Shown here: one piece after another, positions 37,031-50,400 of the stretch
Layout of the letters: each line of letters starts with the position of its first letter
Numbering within the stretch: position 1 is the first letter of the stretch
Source: Polytrichum commune
Taxonomy: Eukaryota > Streptophyta > Polytrichopsida > Polytrichales > Polytrichaceae
DNA: 64,000 bases
Direction: 5' to 3'
Assembly (NCBI GenBank): GCA_950295325.1
Contig: OX485809.1
Span: 34,672,144-34,736,143, forward strand
Program-made: the position numbers and the translations under genes
The notes under the pieces: model-generated
Told to the model about the DNA's origin: nothing
Databases searched by the model: none
Seen by the model: only the letters and a program-made list of their open reading frames with translations

Positions 37031-39124
37031 ATTTGAATTTACAATTTGGATGCACTTATAGTGTGTTCCATATCAAGAAGTGGGGGCAAAGCTAAAAGTG
37101 TAATTTCAAGATCCACCAACCTTACCATTGTTGCGTATGAGCGTACCTTACATTCATCCAATCAAAACGCTAGGAATTATTTACACTTTTCTTGATTGCT
37201 TTGGCAACACAATCATCTCAAAAAGGCCGGAATCGCAATGTTTTAGTCACCAAACCTAATAGACTATTGAAGTTATTAGTTTGGATGGATGAAGACTATG
37301 TTTTTCATAACATTTTCTAAGTATTGAGAAGTTTGCATAACATTAGAGCTATCCGTGAATTCCCTCGGGACGGAACCTTGGGTCTAATCCTTCTTTGAGA
37401 AAACTTTCTACTAAGAGTTCGTTAGCTCATCATACATTGGAGCTTACTTTGAAACTTGGGTAACATTTTTGAGAACTTCTTCTTTTCACCTCTCAAATTT
37501 TGAGAAAATTTTAGAATCTAAAATAGGATATGCACATGAAACCTACTATCCAAAATACCGGATCAGCTTATACAAGGCTAGCTTGGCCCACCCATCCTAG
37601 TAGGACAAGCTAGAAAGTTGGGTTTTAATAGCATGACACCACTCTTTGTGTATGATAATTTAAGCATTAAGAAACCTTGGGTAACTTTGTGTTCATTTTC
37701 ATAAACCCAAGGTTTGGGACAAAACCCGTGGTTTCATCTAGTTATTTTACAAATAACTCAATTATTCAACAAGCTTACCAAGCTCTCGTTTCTATTCCCA
37801 AATGCTACCTTGCTCCTCATTGGAGACCTAGAATGCTCAATCAAACATGACCATTGATAATTGCCGTCTTCAAACATTTGAGTGGGTGACCACGTTCTTT
37901 GAGATTCAACCTAAGATTCTTGTTCCTCTAAGAATATTTGGTTTAGAATTCAAACGTTGCTTGCAATTTGTTATGGGACCTACCAAGTAGGTAGTATAGC
38001 ATGTTGTATGATGTTATGTGATCTCAAAATTTCATGAGAATTCTCACTAATGTCAAAACTCTACAAATTATCTAAATAGATTGATGGGAATAAAACATTA
38101 GACTCATACTATGACGATGATTTTTATGTTAACATAATATCGTGGTGTTATGCAAGTCACTTGGAGCTAGTGGTTCTTGCTTGGAAGGGGAGGGGGTGGT
38201 AGGCAAGATTCAAGGCACCCTCATAACCAATCGATCATGCAAAAGCATAAAGGTTCTAAGATCACGTCCCAACTTTCATCCGTGGAGGCATGGTATCATC
38301 CACAATCTTTGTATATTGTCCATGAGTTGATTAGTTGTGATTTATAATCGACTCCAGTAGGTGGATGACTCGCCATTCCCGTGACTCGTCCGTAATCATC
38401 GTGCTACAAAATGTTATGAGTTTTTGTTGATTGAATAATCACATGAATGAAATGAAATCAAACTGATTTTTAAAGTCCAAGAAACCAAAAGTTTTATGAG
38501 ACTAGAAGTACATCACAATGGTGTCAAAAAGGTTAACTCCCCAAAGCAATGGAGTGCAACGGCCTTGGTAAGATGGAAGTTGATATCAACTTGATGGTCC
38601 GTCCAATTGGGAGAAGGACTCGAGACTACCTAGAAATCAACCGAGATTTTTGTGAAGCGTAGTGTGGAATTTTGACTCTTTCAACCCTGAAGTTGAGAGT
38701 TAGTGGAAACAAAATGTTCGTTTCTTGGGTCCATAACCCATGGAGTTATTCCACCGCAAATTTTCTTGAAAGGGATCAACTCAAACGATTCCTTGATTTC
38801 AAGCGTGTATGGATGGCATTTAAATTATACGACATTACACAGCTTTCGTGTCACGATTCTCATCCATCTCAGGAATAGGATAATCTTGTTTTGATTCTGG
38901 CAGGTGTGCAACGCAATGTATGTTAATTTGACGAAATCTCATCAAATGGCGACCTCAAAACCCTATAGAGGAATACTTTGTCAAAAAATTGCACTTGTAA
39001 TCTATGTCTCAACTAAAAAATTGATCCTATTCTTGGCTGAGTTTAGGACGCATGTTGCGTTTTGTCTAAGTTAATGGAATGAGAATATTCTTATGACTGT
39101 GATCGCTGTTTTGTTTACTACAAC

Positions 39125-39340
39125 ACAGTGTCTGGGGAGATTCTTGGGCATAATCGGTTGAGATTTCCAAGTCCAACCGGTTACATGTTGTGATCACTCG
39201 GTTTTCTTTACGAATTCGAGGTATATTCCAAAGATGCTTCTCAAGCGATTGGTAATTTTCCTGAAGTCTTGAACTTGAACCGGCTATTTCTCAAACTCAA
39301 CTGGTTCGTCTGTAACTAGCAGGTGGTGCTCCCCATTCAT
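39125..39340 (+). repeat. ACCGGTT-rich dispersed repeat, copy 2
   Basis: Shares TTCTTGGGCATAATCGGTTGAG, CAACCGGTTACATGTTG and CTGGTTCGTCTGTAACTA-type blocks with copies 1 and 3. Confidence 0.6.
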
Positions 39341-39509
39341 TTTGTTACAACAAAATGAACGAATATACAAATGACGTGTGTTTCATAGCACTGATCATAA
39401 GTGACAAAGTCATTGTATTTGAAAAGTCCATGGAACAGAAGAATGCCCTCGAATAATATACAATCTGATTTGATTTTGAGTGGGCAAGGCAATGAGGACC
39501 AGGTCCTGG

Positions 39510-39700
39510 GATGTTTTTGGGCAGAGTCTGTCAAGATCCCAGTGATTTTAAATCCAACCGGTTACATGTTGGCATCTTCCGGTTTTGCTTTATTCATTTG
39601 AGGTATATTCTTCTATAGATGCCTCTAAAATGATCGGTAATTCTCCTGAAGTCACCAACTTCGACCGGTTATTTCTCAAACTCAGCCGGTTCATCTGTAA
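39510..39700 (+). repeat. ACCGGTT-rich dispersed repeat, copy 3
   Basis: Same order of blocks as copy 2, only 170 bases further on. The two copies may be a local duplication. Confidence 0.6.
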
Positions 39701-40767
39701 GGCCCACTTCACACACAAGAGTGAAGGTCCGTGACCAGTGCAATCTAAGAGCTCTCATTGGTCGAAAGGGCGGAAACCGTTCGAGTTCACTTCACACACG
39801 AAGGTGAAAGCCTAAATGTCCAAAGAAGACTTCATGGATGAAAAGTCTACATGGAGTTCTACATGGCAGACTATGGATAAGGTCTCATGGTCTTCCGGAA
39901 TTTTCGTCACGCCCACCTCCAAGAAGCGGGTCTGACGCAAATTCCGGGAGACCATGAATTTCTTAATATTTTTGTCCAGGATGTTAGATTTCAGGACAAA
40001 CACCACCAAGTAATTCTCTTAAATTAATAGAATTCAAGACATATTATATTAGACCAAATCCTCCCCTCTTTTTCCGACAACAACATAAGCAATGGTCCTG
40101 CAATATGGTCCATTCTCACTTCACACTATGCTTGAGGACCCGTGACTACATAAAACGGCTTTCCCAACACCCATGGTACGGCCTTTGGATGCGAGTCGAG
40201 GGCCCTCACCATTACAAGGTCACGGCTCTTGGCTCATTTGTGAAGTGGCCCTAACTAACCGCCGGCTCTCCCCGAGCAGTGATGGGGACCCACATTTTGA
40301 ACAATGGAGCCCTAAATCCAGGAAGTTCCTTATCTGGTGTTTGGAGTTTGAACCATACGGGAATATTCTCTTCATAAGACATTACGGCAAGCAGTACTTA
40401 TCGTGTTGTGCCGATAACATTAAACAAGTGATTAACCGTTAGTACGAGTTCAAATTTTGTATATGAGTGTGTACCTTTCATTCCAGTCAAAACATCACGA
40501 ATCCTCTATTGTCCGGATTATTTCCCCTTTTAAAACCGACTTCAACTTGTAATAGTGCAGCGGAATCTGGTTAAGGTAAATTGGGTCAAAACATGTAGGG
40601 GACACATTCTTAGTATTGTATGGATCGAAGTGGCAAGAAGGATTTTGTTGCACATGAACTTGTTTACATTTCTTCCAATTGAATGAACTTGATTTGAAAG
40701 TCCGGGGAGACAAAAGGCTCGTGTACGGTAGAATGCATCGACACATCTCAACAAAACTGAAGTGTGC

Positions 40768-40875
40768 ATTATGACATTGGATATGTATATGTTGCATTAT
40801 GTATATGTTGCATTATGACATTGGATATGTATATGTTGGACATTGGATATATACATATGGATATGTATATATAGG
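40768..40875 (+). repeat. Short tandem repeat with GGATATGTATATG units
   Basis: Units of ACATTGGATATGTATATGTTG type are repeated with variable gaps (also GCATTATGTATATGTTG), ending in an AT-rich tract. Confidence 0.75.
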
Positions 40876-41299
40876 TGCACCTAGAAGAAAGATATTAGTT
40901 GCCATGGTGCTCGTTCCATTTATTATATACGTGACCCAAAAAAAACAAGTTGTGAGTTTCTATACTTAATCTTCAATTACAAACAAGACGGAAAAAAAAT
41001 GCAAAGTTTGAAATTCACTTAGTCTAGTTTTCTCAATAGAAACAACTTAACCTCTATCTTGGTGACATGTTTTTACTACATATGGATGAGAAGTACACTC
41101 ACATGTATACAATACTCCTCTATTGCCAATAATAGCTACACTCAAATTATGCAACCGATTCCCTTGAACAAATTCCCTTGGGTTTGTGACACGTCTACCA
41201 AAATTTGGGAATATGTTCCAGCATCTTGCTTTTTTTGATATCTTAGGACCTCGTCTAGAAAATCATAAGGTAGATATGTCTTAATCCAACACTAGACTC

Positions 41300-41545
41300 C
41301 CATTAGACCTAATCAAATACCTAGATTTGAGTGGTGTGTGGCTAAGCATTGATAAAAAAATGAACTCCACAAAGACTTGTATTTAATAGAGATTGGTCTA
41401 TGCACTCAAAACATGCTAACCATTCTAGGTTCAATTGTCAACATGATTGGGGGAACCTATATGACCACTTAATGAGCATGAGAATCTTCACTTTTATTAA
41501 TTAACAAGATAATCATATAAGCTCCATAATTTTCAAGGCGCATGG
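41300..41545 (-). repeat. Foldback-family arm copy
   Basis: A right-arm orientation copy (GAGATTGGTCTATGCACTCA, AACCATTCTAGGTTCAATTG, GAGAATCTTCACTTTTAT). Left-arm-like fragments follow at about 41790-42060. Confidence 0.5.
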
Positions 41546-42439
41546 CTATATGCACAATATGGATTGGTTAATCATCTCACATTATTTGTGTGTGTCATAT
41601 CCTATGAGGAATGGGTGTAGAGGGAAAAGTATTTGAATAACACATGTCTACTTTATGCCTTTAAATGTGGTAAACTCACAGGTGAACAATTATGCAACCC
41701 CAAATCTCATAATTTATATCATTCTTTTTCATTTGTTGTTTTGATAAGGAATATTAACCAAAGTTAGTCCAACTAAGAAAAGCATGTAAGCTAAGTAAGT
41801 CCACATGTTTTGAGCACATACCATGGAGTACTCTCTATTCATACCAAAAATAAAAAATTTCTCCTCAAACTTTGTCACGTGCCAATCCTACATTGGTTGA
41901 GACCCTCTTTGATCCCCTGGTGGAACTACATTTCAACACTAATATAAATGAAATAGAGTGTCCTTTACGATACTCCAATCTCTTCTACACACATATGTCT
42001 TTTTGGTGTCTGTTCTTAGATCCACACCCAACCACATACCACTCAAATGTTGGTGTCCAAATGATTGCTATGTTGGAATTCCACATGTTGCCTACATGAT
42101 CAAATTGCTGTGGTAGATTGGGTCCCACACACATCTTTCCCAGCCGTACACTCAAATAGGAAATCATGTATTAATAAGTTACATGAAGTTGTTCTGTGGT
42201 CCCGTTTTTTCAAAAGCAAGCAACCGTGCTTTTGTGAGTGATTCTTCAACCTGAAGTATACATACATACGCACACACACACATACATATATATATGAGTG
42301 AACACACACTCGTTGCATACAGTCAGTTGATCAATGATCTCAAAATGTAAGTGAAACATATACTGCAGGATTTGACATTTTTTCAGTGTTAACTCAACAT
42401 TTAACTAATGATTGATTCAAACATCAATTCAAGACATAA

Positions 42440-42600
42440 TCCCACCTTTTAGATCTCACATCTATTAAACATAGAAACAAAAGTTGAGAAGATTGCAACC
42501 CTATTTTTAGCATGCATTGATTCAAGGTTGTACTTTGATGTGATTGAATCTATGTGACAACATTGTTGATCCATGAAGTTGGAGGTTTTTAATGAGCGCG
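42440..42600 (+). repeat. Copy of the TRS130-intron 223-bp repeat
   Basis: Blocks CCTTTTAGATCT, CATAGAAACAAAAG and TTGTACTTTGATGTGATTGA match the tandem repeat at 55114-55560. Confidence 0.5.
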
Positions 42601-42989
42601 CCACCTCTCCTGGTTTGAAAGCATCTACACTGATATGTGCAATTAGGGTGCTGTGCACTAATTTATCATCATTCCACAACATTTTGAATATTTATTACCA
42701 CAGCAACAAAATACAAGAATTCTCTTTTTAACGTGGTTTCTACATGAACACTTTCTCAACTATGAATGTGAATTGTACTTGAAGCAACTGTTGACACCAT
42801 TTCAATGCAAAATGATTGTTACATACTGCACCTCAAATCATAGACTTGCCCTCATTACTAGCCAATGATCGACTACTCAATCCCTTGAGATAACAAACTA
42901 TGTCAATTTTACTCTCACAATGTAGAAGTAATGTAGAAAATGTAAAATGTAGAAAATGAAGCACATTTTGTGTTGAAATGTCATTTCTA

Positions 42990-43200
42990 CAACTCCATCA
43001 TAAATAAGCTCCCTTCCCTATTTGACAATGTAGTACTAGGAAGTCTCAAGTTTTTCTTTCAATTCGACCATCAAGTTGATATGAGGCTCTATCTCACAGA
43101 GGCTATTGCACTCCTATTGTACCTATTGTACACCATCTTGATGTACTTTTGATCTCATAAGCCTTCTGATTTCCGAACTTCAAAATAGATTTTATGCCAT
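42990..43200 (+). repeat. Dispersed repeat shared with 57395-57610
   Basis: Both loci share TTTCTTTCAATT, GACCA-CAAGTT, GAGGCTAT-GCACTCC and a CATTAGCC/CATAAGCCTT block in the same order and orientation. Confidence 0.55.
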
Positions 43201-43555
43201 ATGGGTGAGTAGTGTCACGAATTCTAATTGTCTTGCTCAATACCAATCGTAAACCATGGTATAGTGTCATCAATACTAAATGTTAACCCCACATTATTTG
43301 TAATTTTTTTGAGGATTATAAATTTACAGTGTTACAATTAATGTTACTTACCAAGTGATTTTGCATCCAAATTTCAATCATCCATGACAATATTCCATCA
43401 CAAGTTGCTGACATGAGAAGGTAGGGTTTTGGCCAATGGATGAACTCATCCATCATCCATGACAATATTTTCTCACTTATTCATAAAAAGTGTCATCCGA
43501 AAAGTTACCATAGTGACATTAAATACCATATGACACTAACATCACAATTAGTGTA

Positions 43556-43660
43556 GTTTCTGTGACCCAATTTTCACCCAAGGTAATTTGCATGGGTGGA
43601 GCAAGAGGTTGTTTCTTTCCCCATGCGAATTACCTTGGGTGAAAATCAGATCACAGAAAC
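43556..43660. repeat. Hairpin (MITE-like) inverted repeat
   Basis: Two arms of about 41 bases (43556-43596 and 43620-43660) are near-perfect reverse complements. Both contain TTTCACCCAAGGTAATT and end in GTTTCTGTGA. The loop is about 23 bases. Confidence 0.85.
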
Positions 43661-44497
43661 AACCTCGTCGCAAAGGCACCCTAATTGCACAGCAGTGTAG
43701 TTATTTCATGACAACAGAGAGTTGATGTACAATAAGGTACTCCCTGTACCGATAAAATCCACGAAACAGTCTGATCTTTCCAGTCTGATCTACGCAAGAG
43801 GATGTTCTCCACACCTAGTCCTATAAGCAAGACATGAAATAATAGCAGATCTCCAACAATTGTGTTAATATTTCTGAAGTGCTAATTGGATAAACAACAT
43901 GAAGGTTAGCAATCTGAATTGATGCATCATGTGATTCTCAAATTACACTAGATTCTAACAAGCCTCTGCACAATTGAAAACTAGGCTTGAATGCTGATCC
44001 CTCATGGAGAGATCAATGTACTGTGTGTAACGCCGTCATTTGTAGGCAGTAGTTCCACATTGTCCTCATCGAACAGTTGATATACAGGCCATTATGGATG
44101 GATCAAAAGAGCAAATATATATGGATGCTCATTAGTAGTCTAAAGGTAGACAAAGGGCATAGAGGTGCAGATTCATCAACCACATCAGGTCCTAACTAAG
44201 TATTTGGACACTCCTACATAAAATCAGGATCTCTTTGAAGAGGTTTTGTAAAAGAAAGAATCTGGGTCATGAACTCTAGGTAATTTTGAGAACAAGAAGT
44301 GCCTCCAGAGGCATTAGACCTAAAATCTCCACATCAGATTTATAGATGCTCTAAGCCTGAGGAAATCAAAGCTTTGACAGTGCAGTTTTTCTGGGCTGTA
44401 TACCGTTATAAGGTAATTTTACACATTAAATGTGCTCTGCTAGCTGGTACAGATCTACAGAGAGTATAGCTTCAGTGAGGAGATTTAATGAGAAAGC

Positions 44498-47400
44498 TCA
44501 AATTTTCTTCATCACACAAAAAGAAGCGCAAGGTGCAGAAGGAAGAACACAAACCAAGTGAGGCCCAGCAGGGCTATGGCTGATGTGTGCACGGTTTACA
44601 TTTGACAAGCGCAAAGCTGGAGGGTGGACATGGCCTGCTGTCAAAGGGACACATGCCATTGATAGGACAAACCGGGAACCTACACTTTGAGGAAGGGAAA
44701 TGTAACCCTTTCTTCTTCCTGCAATCATCCAATATTCTTGATTTGCTTTAAGCTCATAGTATAGCTCCTCTGAACCCTGTAGAAAACCATATCAAAAGTG
44801 CTCGATTGTCAGCAATGGATTACTAACTCCTGAAAGAAAGAAAGATGACTCCGATATTGTCACCAGTGAATTATGGTGTTGCTTCATTGTCGAGTTGGTC
44901 TAAGTCTATATGTAATCCCATAAAAGCATTATGAGAATGAGAGGGCCCCAAAAGACTACTGCCTTCTTTTGATGGTGAACACCTTGAATGGGTGAAAACA
45001 AGCTGGCTGGCAACTATCTCCCCAAGGGCAAGCCCCTAGGTTCCCACATGGTTGGTTGAAAATATCTGCTTTACCTGGATACCCCCCTCCCCCCATGATT
45101 GGGTGGACCAAAAATCCAGTAGAAGGAAGGTCACCCATCCGAACACTGTTCCGGCATTAGGCGGCTGAACCTCCAGTGAAGATCCAGGTTAAGGTCTTGG
45201 ATTTAAGCCACCCTGAGTTATCCATTAACTCAAGGGGACTTTCCATTGGGAATTGGTCCCTATGATTTTCCATTAGTTGTTTTGCATTTGATATTAATAA
45301 TTCCTTCCCACTGGTGCATGCTTGGAGGTAGTGTTTGGATTTGAACGAAGGGCAACCTATTCTGGTTCATTAAGGGCCAGACTCTTGATATGCCAAAATG
45401 AGTTTGACCCTCAAGGAACTGATATAGAATGTTCTTTGTTCAAACCTCCACACTACCTCCATGCATATTCCGCAAACTCTCCAAACATGGAAGGTGCCAT
45501 ATGCAAAACAACCCAACTCCTGACCAAACGACATGTTGAGTTAGAAGGTAACTCTATTTTTTCATTTTTTATGTCATTTTCACCTCAACCCCTAAGTGCC
45601 TGGGATGCGTTTGGAGAGCTGTGATAGTCTAGGACAGAGTTTAAATGGCTCAAGAGCCACTCCTCTCCAGATAAAAGTTCTATTAAATCGTCCAATAATT
45701 ATATCCATATGGTTGCACTTGTGTGGACTTTCGATATCCTCAATTTTGGAATCCCCATATGCTTTTTTTGGAAAAGAAAAAGACTTCCATTTATTTGATC
45801 TGACAACTCTGGCGGATGAGTCCGACAATCTAAATGGTGGTCACAGCTTTAAGAATTAGCTAAAATCCCCATTGTATTCGAGTATATAATTATAATTATC
45901 CCTTCTTGGGCACTAGGGGATTAGCAAGTAACTGTAAAATTTTCACCAGTTCTTCTTTAAATTATAATCATGATTTGTCTAACTCAAATTTTAATTTTCA
46001 ACATGTGTATTACATCTCTCCTTTTCCTTGGAATGTACAACTATCTGCACACACATTCACCCCACCATTGCATGGCAATTCACATTACGTGCCACAGTAA
46101 ATAGTGCAATATCATATCTCTAATTACACATAACATAATATTATATGTTAAAAAGTACCTGGTCATTTTGTGCCTTTGACAAGATCCCTTTGCCCTTAAC
46201 ATCATGTTGCTGAGTTGTAGCCAATCCTTCCTTGAGCCTCTCAACTCGCCATTGGAATATAACCTGCTGGCCGACTCGTGGGCACTGCGAAGGAATAGGT
46301 AACATTCCCACTGCCACAAGCTGCTCTAAAACTGGCATTTTCAGGAAGAAGCTGCTGGAATAATTCAAAACAGTGCCGATTTTTGCAAGACCTCCTCTGA
46401 TAGGAGCTTGTACTCCAGATTCATGGTTCTGTGAAATCTTGTACTGGACATTCAAAATACTCTTCATTGCACATTGCCCTGCATCATGAACTTCTCCATT
46501 TCCTGTTACAGAGCACCTGTTACCACCTATTCAAACATAGTCATATACTTATATCTGAAGTGGTTTCAAAAACCATTATACTTGTCTTGTTCACTCCATG
46601 TGCAATTCTCAAAAAACACTTCAAATCAACTTGAGCTTACCATCTTTCGGAGCAACTGCCTGGAATCGGACAACAAATAGAAGGGCACACTCAGAGGAGG
46701 CTGAAATAGTAAGCGGTAAAAGCCAACCCGGAGTAGGCTGCCCTTCACTATTGATGTGTGCAAAGCCTGGTTGTAATTCCAACTTTGCACTTTCTATGGT
46801 GAAGGTAGCTGCCACTTGTGAAGTCAAGGTAATCTGCATAGAAACAAGTTGGCACTGAGTTTACATAATATGATCAATGGCTAGTGTTCATAACATCCAC
46901 ACACTAGCTGAAATCCTTTCACCAGATGCGCACTTTTGGGGATTCGGTTCTTTTGCAGCACATGAAATTAACATGTGACAAATGACAAAGTGGCCTTTTT
47001 ACCTGCACAAGGAGAGTTCCATCATTGCCTTTGCTAACAACTCGAGTAACAGTTTGAAACGGATCTGTGAATTGGAGATTGATTGTCCTGTACAGCAAGT
47101 GAAGGTGACTTCAATAACCAGCTATGAAGACTTATGAAGAACAATGATGCAGAGAAACCTGACTTGAAAATCCTAGTCATGGTTGTTAGTCATATGCAGT
47201 AAGACTGCACCTCTCATAAACACGGCTGCGAGAAGCTCCAAACATTATCTTCACATTCAATGCTCGACCACCCACTTTTGAGAGGAGACTCCCATTTGAC
47301 AGCAAATATTCCTGACCTACTGTCCCATTTTCCAGATTTTCAGTAACAGGCTCTTCTACTGCCACACTGGCTCCATTCACATTGGCACCTGCTACACCTG

Positions 47401-50400
47401 TTACTGCTGCAGGGGTACTTGTCTGAGAGGCCACTGGCAGGATTTTTGATGGTGAAGAAGGAGATACTAATTCTGGAACCCCAGAAGAATTTTTGGATAC
47501 ATCAAAATCTGGATCAGCCTTGACTTGGATCCACAGGACAGTAGCAACCATGCTAGCCCATTCTGGGAGCTCCACCTTCCCATCCTTAAAATGTAAGTGC
47601 TCCTGTCTACCTTGGCCAACCAAATCAGGGCTGGTCCTCTCTGGTATACAATTGTCCTCGACTTCGGAGGTAGCACAATTCTGCTTTAAACCACCATCTG
47701 AAGTTACTAAAACTTCATTTGTATCAGGCTGGAATGTAGAGCTAATCTCTAAAAGTGCAGTCTGGCAGCTTTCAAATTGTGAACCTGGCCCACTTGATAT
47801 GTGGAGAACAGCACTCTGAAGTGAATAGTTAAGAGGTCTGATAATCAATCCCACCCATTGTGGCTCACCAAACAAAAGCCCCTTTGTTATTGTTGACTTC
47901 ACTTCTACTAATGGTCGTGACTTCGCCACCTACAACAAAGTCCACTAGAGCACTTCAGATAGATGGATAGAAACCTGAGACAGTTCTTGTGTAATATTTG
48001 CATGTTTGCACGAAGCATAATAATCACCAGATGCTTTGTTGGGAGATAAGTAAATGCTTGTCCTTACAGGAATATCCTACATCATCAATAGCTACAACTT
48101 TCATTGCATGAACACAATTGTGACTCAGAGTTACAAAAATGTCTCCAATTTGTTGAATCTGTTCCCAGATTACTGTCCTGAGACAAATTGGTTCTACTTC
48201 CAAAAACATTAGTATTTCCTGGGTTTTGTCTCCAAAGCTATCGTTATGAGAAGAATCATTATTCTCTCAAAGCACAGAGTAAGTTTGATTTTGATGATTT
48301 TATGGAATTTGACACCATAATCCTAATTAAGATTTTGTTGCTAAAGTTTAATGTTTTCGCAACAGAGGATTGGGACTAGGCCTGGCCCCTGAGCACAAGA
48401 TGAAACTTTGCTCACAAGGCTCCTACAAGTGGAGACAACGGAGACAGATTGAAAGAGAGGACACAGTAAGAAGGAAACCTCCAACACTGTTCGCAAGGGT
48501 TTCTCAGAACTTAAATAGTCGTCACTATCAGCAGGGCCACCCTTGGAAGCTGCAGCACTTGTACTACAATAAGTATGTGACCGCAGCCGCACTTGTCCAA
48601 TATGACCTGTCAAGACTCCAAGAACATAAAATCCTGGTCTTTGAGGAGGTAGCAGCATTATAACACTGTTCTTGCCAGGCTTGAGAACTGGAGCATCAAC
48701 ACTCTTCACAACCTGGAGCAAAAGGGTTCAATAATGTTAAAAATGAGAGAATGATGTTGAATTACAGGAATGCTACCTTTGTTGTTCAAAATTCATAGTT
48801 AGGAGCGGTGCAAAGTCTGGACCCCTACACTTCAGAAGTCACAATTTGCACCTTGTTTTCAGTTGTAAGGGTTTTTGTACGTACCTTTGTGCCTTCATCA
48901 GCAGAAAATGTTGTGATCAATGTTAAGCTCAAGGAGTCCATGGTGATGTCCTCCAGAAAGCCACTCCACACAGTGACCATCAATGTCCCAGGATCACCCT
49001 CACACAGTTCAAGGGGTGGACCTCCCCTTGCAGCAAAGGTTATGAGAGGAGAAACATCCAGAGATACTGGTACAGTCAGACCACCATGGGCAAGTTTCAC
49101 AATCTCTGCTTGAATGCTGCGTCGATCTTCTTTAGAAATAAGTGTTGGATCCAAGGATAAGAGCTTAATACAAGAGGAGAGGTAGCCAGCCCAATCTTGC
49201 AGCTGCTTCTGGCAATCAGATAGGCGTGGGAGGACCTCTGCTAATAATGCATGCCACCTTTCACTTGCGTACAGAGCACAGACCTGTAAGGTAAAAAAAT
49301 TGCCCAAATGCTTGAGATTTTGTAAAATTCTTTATTTGGTCCAGATATTTCTATCCACATTTGAGATCTGTGGGTGCTAATAAGGTACACAAACACCACT
49401 CTTATTAGCTCAGCATGGATATAAACCAGCCACTCATGATGTTTTTCTAAGCACACAAAATGCAGCAGATTGGCTTGAATAGAACAAAGATAACCACTTA
49501 GTACCCACTGGGCGTATTGTATATTCCTGTATAATCATTCAAAGCCATTGAACTCTTAATTTTCATATGTTACATGTGAATGACAATGTCAGGAATTCAT
49601 GAACACGAATGCATTGGCCTCCACACGGCTTTGGTATTTTGCTGACTTCGAAGTGCTTGTTGTCCAATATTCTATAGGCATGTAAATTGCTGGAAGTATT
49701 CATTATAGGCTCAGTCACTCTGCCAACCATTGAATGACAGAAAAAAAGCCTCAAATAGACAGATCTTAAATTTGAATAAATCTCTTCATAAGATCAATTT
49801 TGAGTTGGAGGGTACCTTCTCATAGAGCTTAGCAGCAGCGTCCATGGCTCCACGACGGTAGTGAACAGCAGCCACCTCACCATCTAAGACTACACCATGT
49901 CTCTTCCGCCAGGAACTATGGAAGTTGTCAGCAGCAGCACGAGTAAGATCCAAGAATAGATCCTGCAAACAGTCATTGCTAATTGTTAAATATACATAAA
50001 CATATATCTTGCCTAGAATCAACTTGCAGTGGATGATACAATCTTATGATCAGTCAACTGGACACACGCTCACGAGAGTCATGTGAACATTTCAAGAGAA
50101 TTCAATTTGAAACAGATATAGATGAACAGTTTACAACATCCACAAAGTTACTATGTAAAAGATTAAGTCATTCAGCAGGTATAAACGCTTTCCATCAATA
50201 GAGATGAAGACAGTAAGGTAAGAGGACACTCTAAGTTGTGCAACAACGGAATCAGGAGATACACATGAGCGCATTATTGTTCATGCCATATGTCACAAAG
50301 AAGCTTGGTGCATTTTGACCTAAGTTTGGTACACCTTGCTATTCTAACTGGAAGTAAACCCGGGCATGTAAATATTGGGACTCCACTGCCTTACATCTCC

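Larger units (their letters stand above)
31700..44497. other. Gene-poor repeat-rich intergenic region
   Basis: Almost 13 kb without a recognisable gene. Open frames are short and lack domain signatures. The content is AT-rich DNA with many degenerate copies of a foldback repeat family, an ACCGGTT-rich repeat in three copies, a hairpin element and short tandem repeats, listed separately. Stretches not covered by those entries (for example 35600-36590, 37150-38400, 39700-40700) show nothing I can name. Confidence 0.6.

Noticed and set aside
44498-44728. Separate small minus-strand gene
   Set aside because: Sequence and phase show it is the last exon of TRS130.
45125-45145. 5S rRNA gene on the minus strand
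   Set aside because: Only a 13-base motif resembles 5S rRNA; the remaining ~100 bases do not, so at best a SINE-like remnant.
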